Source: Roseiflexus sp034432635
Lineage (GTDB): Bacteria; Chloroflexota; Chloroflexia; Chloroflexales; Roseiflexaceae
Assembly (NCBI GenBank): GCA_034432635.1
Contig: DAOUBK010000034.1
Span: forward strand, 1-64,000
DNA length: 64,000 nt
Direction of reading: 5' to 3'
Part shown: one piece after another, positions 58,064-64,000 of the stretch
Layout: every line of letters begins with the position of its first letter
How positions within the stretch are numbered: position 1 is the stretch's first letter
The notes under the pieces: generated by a model
Told to the model about the DNA's origin: nothing
Seen by the model: only the letters and a program-made list of their open reading frames with translations
Databases searched by the model: none
Made by a program: the position numbers and the translations under genes

Positions 58064-59806
58064 TCAGCCCTGAGCTGCAACCGCGCGTTCAATCCGATCC
58101 TGAATCTGTTTCAGCGCCGGGTTATCCGGCGCAACTTTGATCGCCTTCGCAATGGTTTCGCGCGCCTTCTCCCACTCGCCGAGTTTCGCGTAGGCGACCG
58201 TCAGTGCTTGGAGATAATCGATGTCGCGCGGCGAATTGGCGACCGCCGCTTCCCACTGTTTCATTGCCATCCACCACATGCCCTTGCGTTGCAACGCCAG
58301 ACCGGTGTTGAACAGTTCATAGTCGGTCGCACCGCGCACTTCAGAAACGAAACGCTCTTTGGGTCCGTAGAAATCGCGCCAGCTCAACGCAACTAGAAGC
58401 ATAAAGAACGCCTTGATGCCAGTATCGATCAGCACGACCGTCCCGAAGGCGCCGATGATTGCATCGGCTACGGCGGCGGCTTCCGAAGAAGGAAGGAGCG
58501 CCTGTGCCTGAGCGATAGTGTCGCGGATTGTTGCAGCAGCGCCGAGTGCGCCGAGCAACGAACCGCCAAGTTGCAGCGTCGTCAGCGCAGCAATAATCCA
58601 GTATGCCCAGCGCGCGCGGTTCAGCATTGCGCGCGCAAGCGCGATCTGCCCGCCATAGACCATGGCAACGATCACCACGATCAACACAATGATCAGCGGG
58701 AACCGTGACAGGTCACCACCCGATGAACTGTACATCACCAGAAAGCCGATTAGTCCCAGGACTGCTGCCAGAATGCCCAGCACACCGCCAATGACCCAGA
58801 GCATACCCAGGATCGAGAGCCAGGGCGAGCGCTGTTCGCGCGCCGGACCGCGAATCATCAGGCTGCGGTCGCAGCGGCGGCACCATGCCCGATCCGGTTT
58901 GTTCAATTCACCGCAGTATGGGCAACGGTCGCGTATGGAGTCGCCTTCCTCCAGCGGTAGTTCTTTCTCCTTCCGACGTGATTTCGGCGCCGGTACGGCA
59001 ACCGGTGCAGTCATCGTTGCACCGGCTGCGCCAGCCGCAGCAGTAGCGACCATCGCAGTGGCGGGGGGTTGGGGCTTGCGGAAAAGACCGAAGCGCCGAG
59101 ACACCGGCTCCGACGGACGCGCCGCGTCTGCCTCCGGCGCAGCAGCAGGCGCCTCCGCCTTGCGGAAAAAACCAAAGCGCCGAGACACCGGCTCTGATGG
59201 ACGCACCGCGTCTGCCTCCGGCGCAGCAGCGGGGGCCTGTGCTTTGCGAAAAAAACCAAAGCGCCGAGACACCGGCTCCGACGGACGCGCCGCGGCAGGT
59301 TTGGATACGCCGAACCAGAAGGATCGTCTGGCAGTTCCTGCTTTTGTCGACGTCTCAGACTCAGAGGGAGACGTGACAGCGGTGGTTGGCGCATCAGGAG
59401 CGGAAGGTTGCTTTTCCCCGGCAGCATCGTTTACTGCTTCTGCCTGCTCCGGCGCGGGACTCGTATGAGCCACCGCGACCTGTGTGGCAGGCGTGGCATT
59501 CTGCGCTGCCTGCGCTTCTCCGGGTTTCCCGCTGGCAGCCGCCGATTGCGCCGCCTGTCGGGCGCGCTGATCGAGCCACGCAATTCCCTGCCGCGCCTGT
59601 GGGTTCAACGGATTGATCCGCAGCGCCTGTTGCAGACAGCGCCGCATATCGGCGGGATCGTCTACCACACCCGCGAGCCAGACCCATGCATCGTCGTTGT
59701 ACTGATCCGCCTGGATGACGCACACGAAGAGTTGCCGCGCTAGGGCGCGCTGCCCGGAGCGCGCCGCTGCAATACCCTGCTGGAGCATGTCGTGCGATGT
59801 TGTCAT
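58064..59806 (-). CDS. TPR and zinc-ribbon membrane protein with internal repeats
   Basis: 580 residues. An N-terminal TPR-like region (MTTSHDMLQQGIAAARSGQR, then WVWLAGVVDDPADMRRCLQQ) is followed by an Ala/Pro-rich linker with three copies of a 28-residue repeat (SEPVSRRFGFFRKA). A zinc ribbon follows (RCPYCGELNKPDRAWCRRCD, with CxxC pairs), then four or five membrane segments and a C-terminal TPR pair (MKQWEAAVANSPRDIDYLQA). No enzymatic domain is seen. It probably acts as a scaffold or adaptor at the membrane. No close named homologue comes to mind. Confidence 0.75.
   Translation of the reverse strand: MTTSHDMLQQGIAAARSGQRALARQLFVCVIQADQYNDDAWVWLAGVVDDPADMRRCLQQALRINPLNPQARQGIAWLDQRARQAAQSAAASGKPGEAQAAQNATPATQVAVAHTSPAPEQAEAVNDAAGEKQPSAPDAPTTAVTSPSESETSTKAGTARRSFWFGVSKPAAARPSEPVSRRFGFFRKAQAPAAAPEADAVRPSEPVSRRFGFFRKAEAPAAAPEADAARPSEPVSRRFGLFRKPQPPATAMVATAAAGAAGATMTAPVAVPAPKSRRKEKELPLEEGDSIRDRCPYCGELNKPDRAWCRRCDRSLMIRGPAREQRSPWLSILGMLWVIGGVLGILAAVLGLIGFLVMYSSSGGDLSRFPLIIVLIVVIVAMVYGGQIALARAMLNRARWAYWIIAALTTLQLGGSLLGALGAAATIRDTIAQAQALLPSSEAAAVADAIIGAFGTVVLIDTGIKAFFMLLVALSWRDFYGPKERFVSEVRGATDYELFNTGLALQRKGMWWMAMKQWEAAVANSPRDIDYLQALTVAYAKLGEWEKARETIAKAIKVAPDNPALKQIQDRIERAVAAQG
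59074..59300 (-). repeat. Three copies of an 84-bp tandem repeat inside the TPR gene
   Basis: The motif AAGCGCCGAGACACCGGCTC starts at 59091, 59175 and 59259, a regular spacing of 84 nt (28 codons). The third copy is partial. The repeat encodes the RRFGFFRKA-Ala/Pro linker, so linker length can change by whole units without frameshift. Confidence 0.9.
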
Positions 59807-60005
59807 ACGTTGCCTGCCCCGCCTGTATGCTGTGGATGAATGATTCTCCTATCCTTTCCAGCATACGATGTCTGCGGTGCAGCGGCAAGAGAGAAGGTAG
59901 TACTGTTGTAACATAGAACCGGGGAACATCTCGTACCAGGAGAAAGCAGGACAGGATTGGAGCCTGTTATGTACGTTGGTCTCGACCGAACCATCCTGTT
60001 GGGCG

Positions 60006-60036
60006 GGGTAGGCGACGGCAATACCGTCGCCTACCC
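60006..60036. repeat. Perfect 13-bp hairpin, dispersed-repeat candidate
   Basis: GGGTAGGCGACGG and CCGTCGCCTACCC are exact inverse complements around the loop CAATA. Preceding sequence (ATCCTG, then GGGGTAGG) also appears at 63407-63421 with a weaker version of the same stem, so this is probably one member of a dispersed family. Confidence 0.8.
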
Positions 60037-60564
60037 ACGAGGATCGTGCACACAGGAAGGCAGGGGGTGCATCGTCGGATGTGCGGACGCCAGGTGTCCG
60101 CTCCTCGCTGGTCACAGGTGAAGGTATCGCCCTGGCGCGCGTTCCTCTTGCTTCCATGGTTGACAGCGATTCGCTACCGCCAAGCGCGCCACATCTGATG
60201 GAATCGAACGCATTGTAGTCCTCAGGCAGATCGCATCCGCTGATCGCAGCCATCCCGGACTGTGCCGGAAAACGCTGCCACCAGCACCAGACGGCGATAT
60301 AATCGCTGAATAGATCAGAGTTTGGAAAACGCTATGCCAGCAGAACGCCACATATCAGAGTAAGGCATCCAAATGACAAAACGAAGCACTGTCTCCACTA
60401 CCGGCTCACCGGAACGTTCCTGTATCTGCCTCCCCTTTTGCATCTCTTCATACGGAGGAAATACCACTCTTCTCGACCCCCATCGGGTTTACAGGCGGAC
60501 AGAACAGATGGGACCGCCCGACTTCTGCTGCTTTGGGACACACCGGCGCAGAGCGCTGCTCCTC

Positions 60565-60582
60565 TCTCCCGCGTGCGGGAGA
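60565..60582. repeat. Short TCTCCCGC/GCGGGAGA hairpin
   Basis: An 8-bp inverted repeat with almost no loop, flanked by GGGTGAG-like sequence. It resembles the CTCTCCC...GGGAGAG palindromes scattered through many high-GC genomes. A related stretch (CCCCTGAGCTTTCCACCAG, then GGGAGGGTGAGGG) follows at 60650. Functional meaning is unknown. Confidence 0.5.
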
Positions 60583-60683
60583 AGGGAGCCGGGGGTGAGA
60601 GTCTCCAGACTCTATCTTCTGCACACGCTCGCTTGTTCTGTCTGCCCCTGAGCTTTCCACCAGGGGAGGGTGAGGGATTGGAT

Positions 60684-61028
60684 TTACAACCCCACACTGC
60701 GCAGGACGATCGCCACCGCGATCAGCGCAAAAATGAGACCCGGAACAAGATAGATCAGCGCAGGACCGATGCTGCGCACGTCGGGCAATGCAGGACCGGC
60801 GCGCGCTGCACCGACTTCGATCCGCTGACCGCGCCAGTAGGTCACCTTGCTGCGGGTTGGAGGTCCGCCTGCACGCCGCCAGACGCGCCATCCTTCGCGG
60901 AGCAGGTACCCTGCCGTCCCGACCAAAACCAGTGTGACGAGGGGCCAGGGGAGGTTACGACTGTTTGCCAGCACCGCAATCACGGCGATCAACGCCAGCC
61001 AGCGCCAGTATGTGCGCAGGAGATCCAT
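60684..61028 (-). CDS. Small membrane protein of unknown function
   Basis: 114 residues. Two closely spaced hydrophobic segments at the N-terminus (about 8-25 and 27-43), a basic loop (LLREGWRVWRRAGG) and a third hydrophobic segment at about 87-110. No family is recognised. It follows dnaN by only 8 nt on the same strand, so cotranscription with the sliding clamp gene is likely. That position may reflect expression convenience rather than a role in replication. Confidence 0.6.
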   Translation of the reverse strand: MDLLRTYWRWLALIAVIAVLANSRNLPWPLVTLVLVGTAGYLLREGWRVWRRAGGPPTRSKVTYWRGQRIEVGAARAGPALPDVRSIGPALIYLVPGLIFALIAVAIVLRSVGL

Positions 61029-61036
61029 GACGCATG

Positions 61037-62170
61037 TCAGCGCACCGTCATCGGCATGACGATGTGAATGTAGCCATCAGCACCGACAGGTTTGAACACC
61101 GCCGGGTGCTGCGGCGATTGTGTTTCCAGTGCGAGTTGCGGCGTGGAAATAGCGGCGATGGCATCGGACAGGAATTTGACGTTCAGTGCAATCTGCCCCC
61201 CATCCCCCTGGATCGTTGCATCGATCTGACCTTTGTTGTCGCCAACTTCGACCGCATTTGCGCTGATAGTGATCCGCCCTGGTCCCATGTCGCCGCCCGG
61301 CTCCATATGCAATCGCACGATATTCGATGAAGCGACGGCAAAGAAGGAAGCCAGTTTGACGGCTTTGGTCAACTCCTGGCGGTCGAGCACCGCGCGTGTC
61401 TGATACTGCTGTGGAATAACCCGATCAACGTCGGGGAACCTGCCATCAATCAGGCGCGACACCAGATCAACCGTGCTGGTATGGAAGAGCACCTGCCCAC
61501 CGCCGGGAGTAATCATCATTTCGACCGGACTTTCATCATCATCGACGATCCGCGCCAGTTCGGTCAGCGCGCGCGCCGGAATGATCAGTTCCTGCTGTTG
61601 CGCAATCGGTTCCGGGAGTTCGATGATGCGCTGTGCCAGACGGAAGCCATCGGCAGCGGCGAAAATAGCGCGGTTGTCGCGCAGGCGGAGTTGCACACCC
61701 TGAAGGACAGGGCGGGTCTCTTCCGTTGCTGCCGCAAATGCCACCTGTTCAATCGTTTCACGGAGCAGCGCCGGAGGGAAAACAGCAGCCGGTGTACGGT
61801 CGTCAATGGTGGGAATAGTTGGAAACTCACCGGCTTCCGTGCCTTTGATGTTGGTCTCGAAGCGAGCGCATTTCAGGTTCAGTGTTTGGGTGCGCACATC
61901 GAGCGTCAGATCGATCCGGTCGTTGGGCAGGCTGCCAACAACGTCGCTCAACAGTTTTGCCGGAACGGTTACGGCGCCCTCGTCCTCGATCTTGGCGCCG
62001 ATCCAGCAAGTAATCCCGATCTCAAGATTGGTTGCTGCCAGTTTCAGGCGCCCATCGTCGCTGGCAAGCAGGATATTGCTGAGAACCGGCAGGGTGCTTT
62101 TCCCGGCGACGGCGTGGCTGACGATTGCCAGACCGCGTTTCAGATTTTCCTGAAGGCACGAAAGCTTCAT
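61037..62170 (-). CDS. dnaN: DNA polymerase III beta subunit (sliding clamp)
   Basis: 377 residues from ATG 62170 with AAGGAG 7 nt upstream; the longer ORF to 62398 has no support. It begins MKLSCLQENLKRGLAIVSHA, contains the three clamp-domain pattern (SNILLASDDGRLKLAATNLE, PARALTELARI, RLIDGRFPDVDRVIP) and ends YIHIVMPMTVR, close to the canonical MPMR tail. Length is standard. It sits apart from dnaA and recF, which are not in the window. A good extended -10 promoter lies about 110 nt upstream. Confidence 0.96.
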   Translation of the reverse strand: MKLSCLQENLKRGLAIVSHAVAGKSTLPVLSNILLASDDGRLKLAATNLEIGITCWIGAKIEDEGAVTVPAKLLSDVVGSLPNDRIDLTLDVRTQTLNLKCARFETNIKGTEAGEFPTIPTIDDRTPAAVFPPALLRETIEQVAFAAATEETRPVLQGVQLRLRDNRAIFAAADGFRLAQRIIELPEPIAQQQELIIPARALTELARIVDDDESPVEMMITPGGGQVLFHTSTVDLVSRLIDGRFPDVDRVIPQQYQTRAVLDRQELTKAVKLASFFAVASSNIVRLHMEPGGDMGPGRITISANAVEVGDNKGQIDATIQGDGGQIALNVKFLSDAIAAISTPQLALETQSPQHPAVFKPVGADGYIHIVMPMTVR

Positions 62171-62279
62171 AGCGACTCCTTGAGATGCTCGTGGAGAAAA
62201 CCACAACGAGCAGGGTATGATCTCCAGGCGCCCGCAATGGGAGCGAACCGCCGGCGGCGCGCAAAAACCTGAGATTGCT

Positions 62280-62288
62280 ATTATACCA
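62280..62288 (-). promoter_or_regulatory. Extended -10 promoter candidate for dnaN
   Basis: Read on the minus strand, TGGTATAAT combines the TGn extension with a perfect TATAAT. A -35 with good spacing is not visible. The start would lie roughly 100 nt before the dnaN ATG. Confidence 0.55.
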
Positions 62289-62380
62289 TCTTTCACGGGT
62301 GCATTGACGCAATGCTCACTCACCGATACAATGCATGATTGTAATGATGACTCCCGCACGCAACAGTGAAGGTGCGAATC

Positions 62381-63346
62381 ATGACAGACCTGCTGCACGA
62401 GGTATTGCGCGCTGCCCGGCGGCTGCGGCGCGCGCTCCGTCCAACGCCGCTCGATGAATCGATCCGGCTTGGCGCATTGACAGGCGGACGGGCTTTGCTG
62501 AAACTGGAAAATACCCAGCCGACCGGATCGTTCAAAGTGCGTGGCGCGTTGAATGTGCTGCTGGCGCTACCGCACCACGTGCGCGAGCGGGGCATCGTGG
62601 CGGCATCATCAGGCAATCATGGGGCGGCGGTCGCCTACGGCGCCCTCACCCTTGGTGCGCCGGCGTTGATCTTCGTCCCTGAAGACACCTCGTCGGTCAA
62701 GGTGGAGGCCATGCGCGACTTCGGCGCCGATGTGCGGGTGTACGGCGATGATTGCGTAGTCGCCGAAAGGTATGCGCGGGCGTATGCTGCTGAACACGGG
62801 CTAACCTACGTTTCGCCCTACAACGACCCGCTGGTCATCGGCGGGCATGGAACAATCGGTGTAGAACTGGCGCGTCAGATTGATCGGCTCGATGCTATTC
62901 TGGTCGCAGTCGGCGGCGGCGGGTTGATCAGCGGGATTGCAGCCTATATGAAGGCAGTGCAGCCCGATATACGGATTATCGGGTGTTCACCGATCAATTC
63001 GCCGGCAATGTACGAATCGGTGCTGGCCGGCGAGGTGGTTGCTCCACCCATCCTACCGACCCTATCGGACGGTACAGCAGGCGGAGTGGAACCGGGCGCC
63101 ATAACACTCGATCTCTGCCGCACCCTGGTCGATGAGTGGGTGCTGGTATCCGAAGACGAAATTGCCGCTGCGATGCGTTTGATGATCGAAACCCAGCACA
63201 CTCTGATTGAAGGCTCGGCGGGTGTCGCAGTTGCAGGGTATCTGCGACTCAAGGACGAGATACGCGGCAAGACGGCAGCAATTGTGATCTGTGGCAGTAA
63301 CATAAGCCTGGCAACATTGCGAACCGTGATCGACATGAGCGTTTGA
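62381..63346 (+). CDS. Threonine/serine dehydratase-like PLP enzyme
   Basis: 321 residues from ATG 62381. Fold-type II PLP enzyme: Schiff-base Lys52 in PTGSFKVRGAL, SSGNHGAAVAYGA, the glycine-rich phosphate loop VGGGGLISG near 185 and SAGVAVAGYL at the end. There is no C-terminal ACT regulatory domain, so it is the short catabolic-type (TdcB-like) form. Related serine racemases and ectoine-utilisation dehydratases share this layout. Expected reaction is threonine to 2-oxobutanoate and ammonia, cytoplasmic. It is divergent from dnaN. Confidence 0.88.
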   Translation: MTDLLHEVLRAARRLRRALRPTPLDESIRLGALTGGRALLKLENTQPTGSFKVRGALNVLLALPHHVRERGIVAASSGNHGAAVAYGALTLGAPALIFVPEDTSSVKVEAMRDFGADVRVYGDDCVVAERYARAYAAEHGLTYVSPYNDPLVIGGHGTIGVELARQIDRLDAILVAVGGGGLISGIAAYMKAVQPDIRIIGCSPINSPAMYESVLAGEVVAPPILPTLSDGTAGGVEPGAITLDLCRTLVDEWVLVSEDEIAAAMRLMIETQHTLIEGSAGVAVAGYLRLKDEIRGKTAAIVICGSNISLATLRTVIDMSV

Positions 63347-63386
63347 CAGGTGCGGTACAATGATCCGCGTTGCCAGAGCGGGCAAC

Positions 63387-63486
63387 TCAGAACCTATCCG
63401 AAAAAATCCTGCCGGGGTAGGTGAAGACAGTGCCTTCGCCTGATCATCATAAGAAATCCTGGAAGGGTTATCTGGATAGGCTCTTA
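63387..63486. repeat. MITE-like 100-bp element with imperfect terminal repeats
   Basis: CCTATCC (63393-63399) and GGATAGG (63474-63480) are inverse copies within about 22-nt imperfect terminal repeats (TCAGAACCTATCCGAA against TAAGAGCCTATCCAGA). Inside is a stem AGGTGAAG/CTTCGCCT with a 7-nt loop, related to the 13-bp hairpin at 60006. ATCCTG occurs twice inside. No coding capacity. Confidence 0.55.
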
Positions 63487-63512
63487 CTGCAACGGAAAGG
63501 ATAAGGGCGTCA

Positions 63513-64000
63513 ATGGCGCGGATTCCGATTGCGCTGCAATTGTACTCAGTGCGCGAGGATGCTGCACGCGATCTGCACGGGGTGCTCGCCGCAGTCGCAA
63601 ATATGGGGTACGAGGGGGTCGAGTTTGCCGGGTACTATGGTCACGACGCACGCACGATCCGCAACTGGCTCGATGCGTATGGCTTGAAGGTCGCCGGAGC
63701 GCACGTTGGCATCGAGACGCTGCTCGGCGACGAACGTGAGCGTACAGTTGAGTTTCATCAGATTCTGGGGAATACCACGCTGATCGTGCCCGGTCTGGCA
63801 GAACAGTGGCGCAACTCGCGCGCGGCCTGGTTGAAGACGGCCGCAACGCTCAACGAAATTGCAGCGGCACTCAAGCCGTATGGGATGCGCACCGGTTACC
63901 ACAATCATCATATCGAGTTCGTTCCGATGGAGGGTGAACTGCCATGGGACACGCTCTTCAGCAACACGACCGATGATGTCATCATGCAGTTCGATACCGG
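63513..64000 (+). CDS. Sugar phosphate isomerase/epimerase (partial, 5' part)
   Basis: 162 codons before the right edge, from ATG 63513 with GGAAAGGATAAGG upstream. The start MARIPIALQLYSVREDAARD and NMGYEGVEFAGYYG are typical of the AP endonuclease 2-like TIM-barrel sugar isomerases. YHNHHIEFVPMEG carries metal-binding His and Glu residues of this family, and MQFDTG the next metal site. The substrate (myo-inosose, hydroxypyruvate or another sugar) cannot be set from this part. Confidence 0.85.
   Translation, partial: MARIPIALQLYSVREDAARDLHGVLAAVANMGYEGVEFAGYYGHDARTIRNWLDAYGLKVAGAHVGIETLLGDERERTVEFHQILGNTTLIVPGLAEQWRNSRAAWLKTAATLNEIAAALKPYGMRTGYHNHHIEFVPMEGELPWDTLFSNTTDDVIMQFDT

Larger units (their letters stand above)
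59807..60683. other. Long gene-poor region
   Basis: About 880 nt between the TPR gene and the small membrane protein, both on the minus strand. The several short ORFs here overlap on both strands and show no domain. It contains a 13-bp-stem hairpin (60006-60036) and a second short hairpin (60565-60582), listed separately. The TPR promoter should be near its left edge. Confidence 0.35.

Noticed and set aside
62171..62380. Replication origin next to dnaN
   Set aside because: No DnaA-box cluster (TTATCCACA-like) or AT-rich unwinding tract was seen, and dnaA and recF are absent.

Overview
The window is high-GC bacterial chromosome with intact housekeeping genes at the right end (dnaN, a threonine-type dehydratase). 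Gene content points to a filamentous anoxygenic phototroph of the Chloroflexota, most like Roseiflexus: a V4R (BchJ-like) protein, a very large multi-GAF histidine kinase, several Uma2-family genes, DUF2079, DUF2029 and PIG-V-like membrane proteins, and many short heptamer arrays between genes. This is inference from gene families; no rRNA or tRNA was found to confirm it.

Layout. (1) 1-9.9 kb, minus strand: a GH57/DUF3536 glycosidase coupled to lutB and lutA (lactate-oxidation type Fe-S proteins), a membrane Fe-S/cytochrome b oxidoreductase of the EMO/HdrD-like type, a decayed methyltransferase and a zinc alcohol dehydrogenase. (2) 10.3-21.0 kb, minus strand: a signalling block with a V4R protein, a left-handed beta-helix protein, a response regulator with a degenerate GGDEF-like domain, a 2153-residue kinase with about ten GAF domains, and an alpha/beta hydrolase whose nucleophile Ser is replaced by Gly. 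(3) 21.4-58.0 kb, plus strand: a large surface-polysaccharide region. It carries about eleven glycosyltransferases, two AsnB-type amidotransferases, three GT-C-like membrane enzymes (33.1, 48.4 and 55.9 kb), a DUF2029/GT87 enzyme, an LPG-synthase-like membrane protein, a Wzx flippase, and four consecutive enzymes matching the WbpB/I/D/E route to UDP-ManNAc3NAcA. A HEPN/MNT toxin-antitoxin pair lies inside it. (4) 58.0-64.0 kb: a TPR/zinc-ribbon membrane protein, a small membrane protein, dnaN, a dehydratase and the start of a sugar isomerase.

The most unusual signal is a family of degenerate heptamer tandem arrays (core GTTGAAC, some 8-nt units) confined here to the polysaccharide region. Arrays directly follow four genes and supply their stop codons. 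One nine-unit array lies in frame inside a glycosyltransferase. A second heptamer family (GTTCTCA/G) sits where the ribosome-binding site should be, in front of the epimerase gene and the second asnB. The region also shows decay and rearrangement: pseudogenes of a methyltransferase, a DUF2029 protein, a four-helix-bundle protein, a Uma2 gene and a truncated aminotransferase duplicate, plus an AT-rich, probably transferred flippase gene.
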